Assembly (NCBI RefSeq): GCF_038003045.1
Contig: NZ_JBBOOK010000001.1
Coordinates: 1,240,001-1,304,000 of the forward strand
From: Sporosarcina sp. FSL W7-1349
GTDB taxonomy: Bacteria > Bacillota > Bacilli > Bacillales_A > Planococcaceae
Reading direction: 5' to 3'
DNA length: 64,000 nucleotides
Shown: positions 24,829 to 33,696 of the stretch, piece by piece
Position numbering within the stretch: the first letter of the stretch is position 1
Layout of the letters: each line of letters starts with the position of its first letter
Made by a program: the position numbers and the translations under genes
The notes under the pieces: model-generated
The model's input: the letters and a program-made list of their open reading frames with translations, nothing else
What the model was told of the DNA's origin: nothing
Database searches by the model: none

Positions 24829-27573
24829 ATGGCAAATCAATCGAAAACATCTCGAACATTCATGGTGGGCGTCGCAACAGCGGCATTGGCGGCGACGGCG
24901 GTCGCGCCAATTGCCAGCGCGGCCAGTTTTTCCGATACGGTCGGCAATACGCATGAGCAAGCGATCAATGCGCTCGTCGAGGCCGGCATCATTGGCGGCT
25001 ATCCGGATGGCACGTTCCAACCGAACCGCACGTTGACGCGTTCCGATGTTGTCAAGATGATGGGGAAATGGCTCGTTTCCTTAGGGTACGAGGTGCCGTC
25101 CGACTATAAGACGAATCCCCGTTTCACCGACTTGACGACAAAAACAAATGACGAACTATTGAAGTATTCGGCGCTCGTCAAGGATAACCGCGTATTCGGC
25201 GGCTATGAAGATGGTTCATTGGGACCAAGTAAACCGATCACGCGCGAAAACATGGCGATCGTCCTCGTGCGTGCTTATGATGCCATCCATAAAACCGATC
25301 TGGTCGCCTATGTGGGGGATCAAACGTTCAACCGTGATGTGACGGACATGGCGAAAGCAAAGGCGGAAGCGCGCCCATCCATCGATGTGCTCGATTATTT
25401 CAATATTACCGGGGTCTCCGAATTCATGCCGAAAAACTCGACGACCCGCGGCCAATTCGCCTCCTTCCTATTCAAGGCGTCCAATTTGGAAGCACCCGAT
25501 CAAAACTTGGACAAGGAAGCACCGAAGTTGAATTATACGGGGGAAAAGAATATTGAACTGGCACAAGGCGCTGCGTTCACCATCCCGACCGTGACGGCGA
25601 CGGATAATGAAGATGAAGAAGTGAAGGTTGAGACGGTCATCACGAACGAGGACGGCGAACGTCTGACCGGCATTGATACTAACATTCCAGGAACTTATAA
25701 AATTACGTACAGCGCTGAAGACAAGGCGGGCAACAATGCGGAGCAATTGGTCATCACCGTCATGGTCAAAGCACCGGCGACACCGGCTGTCGACAAAGTG
25801 ACTGCCCTCAATGCAAAGAAAATTCAGGTCCAGTTCAATCGAGAAGTCGATAAGGAAATTGCCGAGAAGGCGACTACGTACGGGTTCGTCGGCTTACCAG
25901 ACCAAACGAAAGTGGAAGCGATCGAGTTGCAGCCTGATAACAAAACAATCGTCCTGACGCTGAATAACGCTTTGCCGAACAATTCGGAGTACAGCATCAC
26001 TGTCCGCGCGGTTCCGACGAAAGCGGATAAGGATGTAAGCACGGCGCTCTTTACACAGACTCTCTCCTTCAGTGACACTGCGCGGCCGACGTTCCAAAAT
26101 GTCACGTACCCGCAAGCGGGCGTAGCATTGCTGAACTTCTCGGAGGAATTAAGCACATTGGGTAATGTGAAGGTCTACCAAGGGAATACGGAAGTTTCAA
26201 ACGTGACTGCAACTCAGACAACGGATAAGACCGGCATCCGCCTCACCGGCTTGCAGGCGAACCGCGACTACCGCGTCGTCCTCACCGGAGCAGCCGATTG
26301 GAGCGGCAACATCATCAACCCAAACCCGACGGAAGTGACCGTCCACTCGACCGTCACGGATACGACGAAACCGGAAATCGTTTCGATGCAAGCGACAGGT
26401 TTGAATACATTGAAAGTGCGGTTCAGTGAGCCATTGCAGACAATTGCGACGGACAAATATTTAGACGTCTCCGGTGTGGAGCAGCTGGCAAATTCGAAAC
26501 AGACATGGGATGCGGCAACGAATACGGTGACCGTGACGATTGATCCGGTAACAAGCGGCGGCGTACGAGCTGTCACGGTTTCGAACTACAAAGACCTCGT
26601 CGGCAACGCCGGAGAATCTGTACAGCGAAACGTCACCTTCAGCGATATCGTTCCTGCCATCGAGCGAACGGAAGTCGTCCGGGAAGGCGATGACACCTTT
26701 GTGGAATTGACGTTTAACCGGGATATGACAGCGGTAAATACGATACCTCAAATTACCGGTACTGTAGTAACCCCTGATAATGTCCGCAAGAATGTCACGA
26801 TCGCGGGCAGCAATGTAACAGTAAACAACAATGTAGTCCGCTTGAAAGTAAACAATCAGGAGATGGGAACCTATACGCTTTCCCTGCCGAAAGAGATATT
26901 CGATCCTGCCTTGCCGAATAATCTGCCGGTCAACTTCACATTGTCTGCACAAACCGATACAACGGCACCGCAAGTTGATGGCGATCCAGTCATTACAAAT
27001 AATAAAGTGACAGTCAAATACGATCGACCGATGGGGCAATCGGCTTTGAACGTCAATAATTATACAGTTGATGGAGAGAGAATCTTCTCAAGCGCCATCT
27101 TCAGTAATAATGATCAAACCGTGGAACTTACGTTGCGTCCTGACAGCATTCCAACTGTAGGGTATCGTACATTGAGGATTAGCTCGGACGTACAGAGCAA
27201 AAATGGAATCGCTCTGCCGGCCTATAGCAAGAACATTGAATTTGTGAAAAATAAGCCGTTAACCCTTGAGTCCGCTTCGTTCGAAGGAGACGAGGCCATT
27301 GTCTTGACATTCAGCGAAACGATTCAAGAATCCAATACCATCTCAGGTCTTGAATTATTGGTGAACAATCGGATCGTCGAAGGCACCGTAGCGTCCGCAT
27401 CGGGACCGACTAAGACAGTCGTCATCAAGAAAGACGGTAGCGGCGCACTCGTGACGCCGGAAGAATTCCGATCCGCCAACATTGCGGTGAACGTCACGAA
27501 CAATAATACAATCACAGACATCTATGGCAATAAGCTGGCAGGTGGCATTTCTGTGAACGTTCCGAATCAATAG
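24829..27573 (+). CDS. S-layer-type surface protein with three SLH domains and Ig-like repeats
   Basis: The product has 914 residues from the ATG at 24829, behind AGAGGAGG; the frame is open 17 codons upstream. A signal peptide ends at about residue 31 (VAPIASA). Three SLH domains follow (about 32-75, 90-150, 160-225; hallmarks GIIGGYPDGTFQPNRTLTRS and FGGYEDGSLGPSKPITREN), which bind pyruvylated cell-wall polymer. A DUF5011/HYR-like module (about 235-315) and about six Ig-like Big_5-type repeats follow (AVDKVTALNAKKIQVQFN, repeated V-x-F-S-E/N-R patterns). The long Thr/Asn/Val-rich body suits an S-layer subunit. A strong terminator follows directly. Whether it is the main S-layer protein is inference. 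Confidence 0.88.
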   Translation: MANQSKTSRTFMVGVATAALAATAVAPIASAASFSDTVGNTHEQAINALVEAGIIGGYPDGTFQPNRTLTRSDVVKMMGKWLVSLGYEVPSDYKTNPRFTDLTTKTNDELLKYSALVKDNRVFGGYEDGSLGPSKPITRENMAIVLVRAYDAIHKTDLVAYVGDQTFNRDVTDMAKAKAEARPSIDVLDYFNITGVSEFMPKNSTTRGQFASFLFKASNLEAPDQNLDKEAPKLNYTGEKNIELAQGAAFTIPTVTATDNEDEEVKVETVITNEDGERLTGIDTNIPGTYKITYSAEDKAGNNAEQLVITVMVKAPATPAVDKVTALNAKKIQVQFNREVDKEIAEKATTYGFVGLPDQTKVEAIELQPDNKTIVLTLNNALPNNSEYSITVRAVPTKADKDVSTALFTQTLSFSDTARPTFQNVTYPQAGVALLNFSEELSTLGNVKVYQGNTEVSNVTATQTTDKTGIRLTGLQANRDYRVVLTGAADWSGNIINPNPTEVTVHSTVTDTTKPEIVSMQATGLNTLKVRFSEPLQTIATDKYLDVSGVEQLANSKQTWDAATNTVTVTIDPVTSGGVRAVTVSNYKDLVGNAGESVQRNVTFSDIVPAIERTEVVREGDDTFVELTFNRDMTAVNTIPQITGTVVTPDNVRKNVTIAGSNVTVNNNVVRLKVNNQEMGTYTLSLPKEIFDPALPNNLPVNFTLSAQTDTTAPQVDGDPVITNNKVTVKYDRPMGQSALNVNNYTVDGERIFSSAIFSNNDQTVELTLRPDSIPTVGYRTLRISSDVQSKNGIALPAYSKNIEFVKNKPLTLESASFEGDEAIVLTFSETIQESNTISGLELLVNNRIVEGTVASASGPTKTVVIKKDGSGALVTPEEFRSANIAVNVTNNNTITDIYGNKLAGGISVNVPNQ

Positions 27574-27584
27574 GATAAATCACT

Positions 27585-27616
27585 CCCCCTTCTTTTGCCG
27601 GAGAAGGGGGTTTGCT
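27585..27616 (+). terminator. Terminator of the S-layer-type gene
   Basis: CCCCCTTCT and AGAAGGGGG form a 9-bp stem with an 8-nt loop followed by TTTG, 12 bp after the stop. Confidence 0.8.
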
Positions 27617-27650
27617 TGTGCTTTAAGGGGTGGAGATTGTGGCGGGATTG

Positions 27651-27942
27651 CTTGCGTTCAACGGAAAATTCCTTGCACTCAATCCTGGTTTGATTGCACT
27701 CGCGAGGAATATACTTGCATCCCGACCTACTTGCACCAGCGGCGGGGTTACTTGCGTTCAACGGGGGATTCCTTGCACTCAACCCCGGTTTGATCGCACT
27801 CGTGAGGAATTTGCTTGCCCTCCGTTTTTTCCTTGCACTTGCGGCAGAGTTGCTTCCGTTCAACGGCAAGATCCTTGCACTCAGCCCCGGTTTGATTGCG
27901 CTCGCGAAGAGTTTGCTTGCACTCCCACGTTACCTCGCGTTC
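27651..27942. repeat. Phased repeat array, CTTGCRYTC core every 21 bp
   Basis: The core CTTGC[A/G][C/T]TC, with small variants, starts at 27651, 27672, 27693, 27714, 27730, 27751, 27772, 27793, 27814, 27832, 27853, 27874, 27895, 27916 and 27934. Spacing is exactly 21 bp except for three steps of 16-18 bp, which divide the array into higher-order units of 100-102 bp. There is no start codon with a ribosome site, and the 16-bp step breaks any reading frame. It fills the space between the S-layer gene terminator and the HAD gene. Function unknown. Confidence 0.85.
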
Positions 27943-28051
27943 GCCCTTACCCCCTCCCCTTGGAAACTACCATTTCAAGACACGTCTCCCCTGTCCATTG
28001 GGTTTTCCGTGTTATACTAATCTCAGTTGTTCAAAAAAGGGAGTTTTTCAC

Positions 28052-28747
28052 ATGCCGTATGATTTGATTTTATTTGACCTGGATGATACGTTGTTTGACT
28101 TTGCGGAGACGGAGAAACATGCGTTACATAATACCTTTCAGTTTTTTGGCTTACCGAATGGGCTGGAGGAGTATCGGGCGAGTTACCGGGCAATCAGTTC
28201 GGTGATTTGGGATGATTTGGAGCAGAGCCGGATTACGTTGGAAGAGTTGAAAATCGAGCGGTTTCGGCGGTTGTTCACGCAGCATGAATTACAGCTGGAC
28301 GCGGAACAGTTCGGGGAGTTGTACATCGAGAATTTGGGGAAAGAGTCGCATCTGATTGAGGGTGTGGAGGAGATGCTAGCGGGGCTGTCGGGGTATCGGC
28401 TCGCCGTGTTGACGAACGGCTTCACGCTGGCACAGCATGCGCGAGTGGCAGGGTCCCCGTTGCGAAATACGTTCGAAGCGATTATCGCTTCCGAAGAGAC
28501 GGGCTTTAAGAAACCGCAGGCGGAAATCTTCGCGTACACATTCCAAAAACTCGGAGTCACCGACCCATCGCGTGTGTTGATGGTCGGCGATTCCCTAACC
28601 TCGGATATCCAGGGCGGCTGCAATGCCGGGATCGACACTTGCTGGTTCAATCCAGGCGGCCGTGTCAATCCTACTGCTATCCAGCCGACCTTTGAAATCC
28701 GCTCATGGCCCGAGTTCAGTCTAGGGCGCCAGGCCGTCAAACTTTGA
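28052..28747 (+). CDS. HAD family hydrolase, YjjG-like (pyrimidine 5'-nucleotidase type)
   Basis: The product has 231 residues from the ATG behind AAAGGGAG; the open frame upstream runs through the repeat array and is not coding. HAD motifs are complete: FDLDDTLFD (nucleophile Asp, residues 8-16), LTNGF near 122 and MVGDSLTSDIQGG near 180 with Lys in GFKKPQAEIF. The cap and motif spacing fit YjjG/YfnB, which dephosphorylate nucleotides including non-canonical ones. Confidence 0.85.
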   Translation: MPYDLILFDLDDTLFDFAETEKHALHNTFQFFGLPNGLEEYRASYRAISSVIWDDLEQSRITLEELKIERFRRLFTQHELQLDAEQFGELYIENLGKESHLIEGVEEMLAGLSGYRLAVLTNGFTLAQHARVAGSPLRNTFEAIIASEETGFKKPQAEIFAYTFQKLGVTDPSRVLMVGDSLTSDIQGGCNAGIDTCWFNPGGRVNPTAIQPTFEIRSWPEFSLGRQAVKL

Positions 28748-28756
28748 CCTGGTCTT

Positions 28757-29158
28757 TCATTTCACCGTCTTGAATGTCGCGGTGCTGAAACCGATCAGGT
28801 CGCCAGTTTCGTCGAACAACCGCCCTTCCACGAGTGCGGTTGTCCGGCTTTGGCTGATCATCGCAGCAGTTGCCGTCATATTGCCTTCGACGACCGGTTT
28901 CAGAAATTGGGTATTCATCTGAATCGTGGCGACGTCGTTGAAACCGAGTGACCGGCAGTACATGCCCATCACCGTATCAAGGACGGACATATACACTCCG
29001 CCGTGAACAGTGTCCCGCACATTGTCGAACTCCTTCTTATATGGCAGGCCGAGCACGACCCGCCCTTCCCCGAATTCCAGTAATTCCAGTCCGATGAATT
29101 TCCAAAATTCGCTCGTTGTAAAATGTTCTTCGACTTCTTTCAAATGTGTTTCTTCCAT
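28757..29158 (-). CDS. PaaI family hotdog thioesterase
   Basis: The product has 133 residues from the ATG with GGGGAAGG upstream; earlier in-frame ATGs lack ribosome sites. The hotdog-fold PaaI signature is seen in DTVHGGVYMSVLDTVMGMY near residue 50 and the closing DLIGFSTATFK. Such enzymes hydrolyse acyl-CoA thioesters. A second PaaI-type gene lies 0.6 kb away, with a carboxymuconolactone-decarboxylase-like gene between them. Confidence 0.82.
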   Translation of the reverse strand: MEETHLKEVEEHFTTSEFWKFIGLELLEFGEGRVVLGLPYKKEFDNVRDTVHGGVYMSVLDTVMGMYCRSLGFNDVATIQMNTQFLKPVVEGNMTATAAMISQSRTTALVEGRLFDETGDLIGFSTATFKTVK

Positions 29159-29282
29159 TGTTTGATACACCTTCCCCACTCCTCTGGATGCGCAGTTTGT
29201 CATTCGCTTTTTCATTATACCCAAAATTCAGCATCCTGGCGTACCGGAAACTTTGGTAGAATGAAATCGGGGAGGGATGGAA

Positions 29283-29669
29283 ATGGGAGAATCCCGTTTG
29301 GACAAAGGATTGGAAACGATCCGGCACTATGTGAATGAAGAAGAGGCGGAGCGCATGATGACGGCGGATGCGTTGAAAGGGCTTGCACCCGATCTGCGGC
29401 GGTTCATCGTGGAATTCGCGTACGGGGAGATCTACTCACGCCCCGGGCTCGACAAGAAACAGCGACAGCTCGTGACCATCGCATCTCTTGTCACGCAAGG
29501 CGCGGAGCCGCAAATTGCGACCCATATTAAGCGGGGCTTGACGGTCGGGCTGACACGGACGGAAATCGTGGAATGCATCATGCAGCTTATTCCGTACACT
29601 GGATTTCCGCGCGTGCAAAATGCGCTGATGATCGCAAAAAAAATCTATTCCGAAATGGATTCGGAATAG
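29283..29669 (+). CDS. Carboxymuconolactone decarboxylase/AhpD-like protein
   Basis: The product has 128 residues from the second ATG; the first (29277) abuts the GGGGAGGG ribosome site. The CMD domain covers most of the protein (YGEIYSRPGLDKKQRQLVTI near residue 48, then AHIKRGLTVGLTRTEIVE-type helix). The CxxC pair of AhpD is absent, so it is closer to the gamma-carboxymuconolactone decarboxylase branch, but most family members have other or unknown functions. Confidence 0.85.
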   Translation: MGESRLDKGLETIRHYVNEEEAERMMTADALKGLAPDLRRFIVEFAYGEIYSRPGLDKKQRQLVTIASLVTQGAEPQIATHIKRGLTVGLTRTEIVECIMQLIPYTGFPRVQNALMIAKKIYSEMDSE

Positions 29670-29679
29670 ACGCAGGATG

Positions 29680-29707
29680 AAACCGGTTCCAAAATGGAAT
29701 CCGGTTT
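29680..29707. terminator. Terminator between the CMD gene and the converging thioesterase gene
   Basis: AAACCGG/CCGGTTT with further TTCC/GGAA pairing forms a stem with one bulge; five T follow on the plus strand. Confidence 0.75.
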
Positions 29708-29708
29708 T

Positions 29709-30128
29709 TCATTTATCCAAAATCATGACGGATGAGACGACATCCCCCACCTTTTTCCCGTTTTGGGACAATTCCGCGACGACATAAGCGACTGTCCGGC
29801 CTAGCCGTTCCACTCGTGCTTCCACATCTACCTGCCCCGGGAATACCGGCCGATGGAACGTCGTATGTAAGTCGATGGACGCAAATGTCTGGTGCGGCTG
29901 CAGTTTTGAGACGACCGCGTACGCCATCATGATGTCCGCAGCGGATGCCAAATAGCCCCCCATCGAGACGCCATTCCCGTTGATGAACTTCTCGTCCACC
30001 GTCCAGACGCCGCGGGAGACCCCATCTTCCGCATACGTCGTTTCAATTTGCAACGTCAAATCGCAATTCGGCGGTGTCGCTCCTTCCCGCACGACTTCCA
30101 TCAAATCTACTTTTTTCAATTCTACCAT
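29709..30128 (-). CDS. PaaI family hotdog thioesterase
   Basis: The 139-residue product has the hotdog core (INGNGVSMGGYLASAADIMM near residue 50, FASIDLHTTFHRPVFPG near 82). The VHGG-type His is replaced (V-S-M-G-G), so catalysis may differ from typical PaaI. It may be co-regulated with the nearby thioesterase and DMT transporter. Substrate unknown. Confidence 0.8.
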   Translation of the reverse strand: MVELKKVDLMEVVREGATPPNCDLTLQIETTYAEDGVSRGVWTVDEKFINGNGVSMGGYLASAADIMMAYAVVSKLQPHQTFASIDLHTTFHRPVFPGQVDVEARVERLGRTVAYVVAELSQNGKKVGDVVSSVMILDK

Positions 30129-30190
30129 AAAGCAACACTCCTTCTATTTCTACTATCCAATACACCAAGGTTCATTGCAAGAGAAATCGG

Positions 30191-31093
30191 TCAATTTTTC
30201 AAGCTCTTTGCGATGCCCCGGAATTTCCACCAACCGCGGTTTTCCAGCTTCCAATTGACAAGGAAGATCCCGAGGAAAATAGCGGCTCCCCCGATCCAAA
30301 TTGTCCAATGCAGCTTTTCATCCAAAATGAGCCAGCCGGATAGGATGCTGAAAAATGGTGCCAGAAACAAAAATGCGCTTGTCCGCTCCGGATTCCCCTT
30401 CTGGAGCAAATAAAACCAGACCGTGAATTGCACGATCGATGCCGCCAGCGTCAGCCAGATGATAAGAAGGATTGAGTTCGTCTGGACAATGAAAAACGGC
30501 TCCTCTAGCAGGAAGCTTGCGAGGAACAGGAAAAGCCCTCCGAACAACATCTGGTAAGCGCTCATAACCCATGTGTCATACTGATGCCCTTTTGTTTTCA
30601 TAAGCAATGTGGCAATTGCCCATGTGACGGCGGACAGCAGTCCGAACATCGTGCCGACCCGGAATTCCAAGTGCGCGCCCATCGTGATGAAGACTCCGAC
30701 GAAACCGAATAGCACGCCGATCCATTGTTGCAGCCGGTAACGGACTTTCAGGAAAACCGTTCCGAAGACGATGACGAGCAACGGATTGACAAAAGTTAAA
30801 ATCGCCGTTTCCCCCGCTGTCACCGTGCGCAGTGCGAGAAAGATGAACCCCATCGCGCACGTCGTCTGAAAAAATCCAACGGCGGCCATCCACCCCCAGT
30901 CCGCCCGTTTCACCGGATGCGGTTTCCGCATCCATTTCACCAACACTGCCATGATCAATCCCGCTAACGTAAACCGGATGGCGATGAGGAGTAGCGGCGA
31001 CGCATACGCCATCCCCCATTTTCCGATAGCGAACGTCGAGCCCATCAAAAATGTCGTCAAGACGACCAATGAAAAAAAGACAATCCGATTCAT
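30191..31093 (-). CDS. EamA/DMT superfamily transporter
   Basis: The product has 300 residues from the ATG behind GGGGGG; the open frame runs 16 codons further upstream. Ten hydrophobic helices in two EamA repeats are visible (MGSTFAIGKWGMAYASPLLL in the first; AASIVQFTVWFYLL in the second). Such carriers export metabolites or amino acids; the substrate cannot be read from sequence. Confidence 0.88.
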   Translation of the reverse strand: MNRIVFFSLVVLTTFLMGSTFAIGKWGMAYASPLLLIAIRFTLAGLIMAVLVKWMRKPHPVKRADWGWMAAVGFFQTTCAMGFIFLALRTVTAGETAILTFVNPLLVIVFGTVFLKVRYRLQQWIGVLFGFVGVFITMGAHLEFRVGTMFGLLSAVTWAIATLLMKTKGHQYDTWVMSAYQMLFGGLFLFLASFLLEEPFFIVQTNSILLIIWLTLAASIVQFTVWFYLLQKGNPERTSAFLFLAPFFSILSGWLILDEKLHWTIWIGGAAIFLGIFLVNWKLENRGWWKFRGIAKSLKN

Positions 31094-31271
31094 CCATTCC
31101 CCCCTTGTCCGAACGCACACACCCCCTGCACGTATTCCCATTTTACCGAAAGAGGGATGGATTTGGAATAGTGGGATTTTTCAAGGAGTCATCAAAAGGC
31201 GGACTCATTGGAAAGGGATATGGATTTCTACGTTTCCTTCCCTTCGAATTGGTGAATAGTAGAATACCTTC

Positions 31272-31315
31272 GACTGTCCGGCAGAACTATCTTCTGAGGA
31301 CAGTCCTGTTTTTTG
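31272..31315 (+). terminator. Orphan terminator-like hairpin
   Basis: GACTGTCC and GGACAGTC pair across an 18-nt loop, followed by CTGTTTTTTG on the plus strand. No plus-strand gene ends upstream, so it could end a small untranslated RNA from 31142-31271 or be a relic. Confidence 0.5.
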
Positions 31316-31350
31316 TCACAAATTTGTGATAGTCAATTGGACTCATCCAA

Positions 31351-31377
31351 TGAACCTCTTAAATATAAGACCGATAT
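31351..31377 (+). promoter_or_regulatory. SigD-type promoter of chemotaxis receptor 1
   Basis: TGAA, 15 bp, ACCGATAT closely fits the flagellar sigma-D consensus TAAA-N15-GCCGATAT. It lies 51 bp upstream of the receptor start. Confidence 0.7.
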
Positions 31378-31427
31378 AATACGTAAGAACCAGATGGTGT
31401 TCAATATTCATAAGGAGGCAGTTCATT

Positions 31428-33113
31428 ATGACGATTGGGAAAAAGATTTACATAGGTTTCGGCATTGTCCTAGCTATTTTGGTCGGATTTGCTGTTATGA
31501 GTATCACTCAATTGAGCAAGGTTGGCGATGATTACGAGCAAATGCTCGATTTCCGGGTGAAGCAATCAGAGTTAGCGGAGACGAGTCAAAAAGAAATGGC
31601 GATGCAAGGGTTGTTCATCCGTGCTCATTTATTGCAGCGGGACCAAGAAACTTTGGATAGTTTACGGGAGCATCAGCAGCTTTTGAAAGATGCGGTGCAA
31701 GAGTTGAGCACCTATGTCGAATCCGCCGAGATGAAGGAATGGACTGAGGATATGAAAGCCAATATCGTCTTATTTGACGAAGCGGCTTCGAAAGTGATCG
31801 GTCTTGTGCAATCCGGCGATGTCGATGGAGCGCAGCGCATCGTGAATGAAGATGTTTGGACCGCCAATGATGCTATCCAAAATGCCGGCAATCAAATGAT
31901 CGCCTATCAGAAAAATCAGCTCCAACAAAACCGCCAAGCGACAGCCGATCGGGCGACAGCTGCCGAGAAGACGCTAATTACTGTGACGATTATCGCCTTT
32001 GTACTCGGACTCGCCATTGCAACGGTCATCGGGCGGCATATTTCCAAACCGCTTCGGCATCTAAAGGAGGCAGCGGCGAGCATTGCAGAGGGCGATCTGA
32101 CAGCGGCAGACATTGAATTGAAATCGAAAGACGAAGTAAAAGACTTGGCCATGTCTTTCAATACGATGAAAGGAAATTTACGGAGTCTCATCGAGGATGT
32201 TAATGACAATACATTGCAAGTGACAGCAGCGGCGCAACAGTTGGCGGCGAGCACGGAAGAAGTGTCCCGCGCTTCCCATGAAGTGACCGCCAATACGGAA
32301 CAGATTTCATCCGGCATCCAAGTTTCGGCGAAAGCCGCACAGGAAAGTTCCGTGGCGATGGAAGAGACGGCAACGGGCGTCCAGCGCATCGCGGAATCCG
32401 TACAGACGCTGAACGTGGAAGCACAAAGTATGGAACAGCTGGCCGCAACGAGTGAAACGTCGGTCAAACAGGCAAAAGATCAAATGGACCGCATCTTCCT
32501 GTCCTCAAACGAAACGAATCACTTGATTAAACAGTTAAGCCGCCAGGTTTCTGAAATAGAGACGATTACGAAAGTCATTACCGACATTACCGAACAGACG
32601 AATCTCCTGGCGCTCAACGCAGCGATTGAGGCGGCACGCGCGGGCGAACACGGCAAAGGATTCGCCGTCGTAGCAGACGAGGTCCGGAAATTGGCGGAGC
32701 AATCCAAAACGTCGGCCAATGAAATCGTGAATCTAATTGGTGAAATTCAACAGGATGCACAACAAGTGGAGCAAGCTGTCGCGGGTAGCATGGAAAACGT
32801 CGAAAAAGGCGTCCAAGTGATCGACGACGCGGCTCACGCCTTCCATAATATTACCGTTGCGGTTCAATCGATGGGCGGACAAATTATGGACATCTCATCC
32901 GCCACAGAGGAAATTTCAGCGAGCGCGGAGGAAGTATCTGCCTCCATCCAGGAAATTGCATCTCAGGCAACAGTCGTATCATCGCAAACCGAACAAAACA
33001 CGGCTGCTGTCGAGGAACAGATGGCCACACTCGAAGAGATCAATTCCGTCAGCTACGAACTCGACCAGCAAGCGGTCAAACTGCAACAGATGATCCAGCG
33101 GTTCCAAGTGTGA
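31428..33113 (+). CDS. Methyl-accepting chemotaxis protein 1
   Basis: This 561-residue receptor has a transmembrane helix at about residues 8-28, an extracellular four-helix-bundle sensor (about 30-185), a second helix (about 186-206), HAMP (about 207-260) and the cytoplasmic signalling helices with the hairpin tip [18 protein letters not shown] at about 400. AAGGAGG lies 9 bases before the ATG. Two receptors of the same length and architecture lie at 47.5 and 49.4 kb, and all three have SigD-type promoters. The ligand is unknown. Confidence 0.95.
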   Translation: MTIGKKIYIGFGIVLAILVGFAVMSITQLSKVGDDYEQMLDFRVKQSELAETSQKEMAMQGLFIRAHLLQRDQETLDSLREHQQLLKDAVQELSTYVESAEMKEWTEDMKANIVLFDEAASKVIGLVQSGDVDGAQRIVNEDVWTANDAIQNAGNQMIAYQKNQLQQNRQATADRATAAEKTLITVTIIAFVLGLAIATVIGRHISKPLRHLKEAAASIAEGDLTAADIELKSKDEVKDLAMSFNTMKGNLRSLIEDVNDNTLQVTAAAQQLAASTEEVSRASHEVTANTEQISSGIQVSAKAAQESSVAMEETATGVQRIAESVQTLNVEAQSMEQLAATSETSVKQAKDQMDRIFLSSNETNHLIKQLSRQVSEIETITKVITDITEQTNLLALNAAIEAARAGEHGKGFAVVADEVRKLAEQSKTSANEIVNLIGEIQQDAQQVEQAVAGSMENVEKGVQVIDDAAHAFHNITVAVQSMGGQIMDISSATEEISASAEEVSASIQEIASQATVVSSQTEQNTAAVEEQMATLEEINSVSYELDQQAVKLQQMIQRFQV

Positions 33114-33131
33114 CGCGGCGACAATCGTCCC

Positions 33132-33269
33132 TTAATTTAAAAGTTCATTTAAAAACAGGAGTGCGATAAATCCTCCGACCGCGATAAATCCGATTCCGAA
33201 TACGATCAGCAACAATGTACAAACACTTAGGAATAGCTTCTCGAACCATCCTGTTTGCAGAAATCCCAT
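33132..33269 (-). CDS. Small membrane protein, 45 residues
   Basis: An ATG with a strong AAAGGAGGGG sequence upstream opens 45 codons: a short amphipathic start (MGFLQTGWFEKLF) and one long hydrophobic stretch with Gly-rich centre (FGIGFIAVGGFIALLFL). Nothing is recognised; the ribosome site and complete frame support a real gene. Confidence 0.6.
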   Translation of the reverse strand: MGFLQTGWFEKLFLSVCTLLLIVFGIGFIAVGGFIALLFLNELLN

Positions 33270-33331
33270 CCACGCCCCTCCTTTTTCCATAAGACGGAAT
33301 GCTTCAACCAAGGTTCCAGAAGCCACAATCT

Positions 33332-33375
33332 AAAAATGACCATCCCCCGAACAAAGTGGAGGATGGTCATTTTTT
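33332..33375. terminator. Bidirectional terminator
   Basis: AAAAATGACCATCC and GGATGGTCATTTTT form a 14-bp perfect stem with T-runs on both strands, ending the small membrane gene at 33385-33579. Confidence 0.82.
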
Positions 33376-33384
33376 AGCTGTTCC

Positions 33385-33579
33385 TTATGATTCGTATTTT
33401 GCCATTCGTTTTTTATCAAACAGATACACACCGATAGAAATGGCAGCGATGAGTCCGATGGAGGTAAGTCCCATCATGGCCCCTTCCCGATGCGGACCGT
33501 CGGATAGCGTTCCGATTCCCACTCCAGATGCGATGCCGACGATAAATGCCATTATGATTACCCGTACCAAACGTCTCAT
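33385..33579 (-). CDS. Small membrane protein behind a Fur-box promoter
   Basis: The frame encodes 64 residues with two hydrophobic segments (VIIMAFIVGIASGVGIGTL and GLTSIGLIAAISIGVYLF) and a basic tail. The first ATG directly abuts GGGAGG, so a TTG three codons in (spacing 9) may be the real start. No family is recognised. A sigma-A promoter overlapped by a Fur box lies 51-79 bp upstream, so expression should rise in iron limitation; a role in iron homeostasis is inference. Confidence 0.65.
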   Translation of the reverse strand: MRRLVRVIIMAFIVGIASGVGIGTLSDGPHREGAMMGLTSIGLIAAISIGVYLFDKKRMAKYES

Positions 33580-33629
33580 CCTCCCTTGTTGTGTATCTTT
33601 CCAATTCTCTGAGAACCTTTCTCATCTCC

Positions 33630-33658
33630 ATCATACTGCAAATGATAATCTTTATCAA
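33630..33658 (-). promoter_or_regulatory. Sigma-A promoter with overlapping Fur box
   Basis: On the minus strand TTGATA, 17 bp, TATGAT forms a near-consensus promoter. TGATAATCTTTATCA (plus strand, 33643-33657) matches 14 of 15 positions of the Bacillus Fur 7-1-7 box and covers the -35 and spacer. Confidence 0.7.
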
Positions 33659-33661
33659 CCC

Positions 33662-33696
33662 GAAATTGTAAAGGGGACAGTCACCTTTACAATTTC
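33662..33696. repeat. Dispersed palindromic element, copy 1
   Basis: GAAATTGTAAAGG and CCTTTACAATTTC form a perfect 13-bp stem around GGACAGTCA. A near-identical element lies at 40289-40320. This copy supplies the last codons and stop of the HAD gene and has no T-tract. Confidence 0.8.

Noticed and set aside
27651..27942. CRISPR array
   Set aside because: Cores are only about 9 bp, spacing is 21 bp, there are no 30-bp repeats with unique spacers and no cas genes.
27630..28020. Open frames through the 21-bp array giving 7-residue repeats such as FLALNPGLIAL
   Set aside because: No start with a ribosome site, and the 16-bp step shifts the frame; both strands give repeat-like peptides simply because 21 is a multiple of 3.
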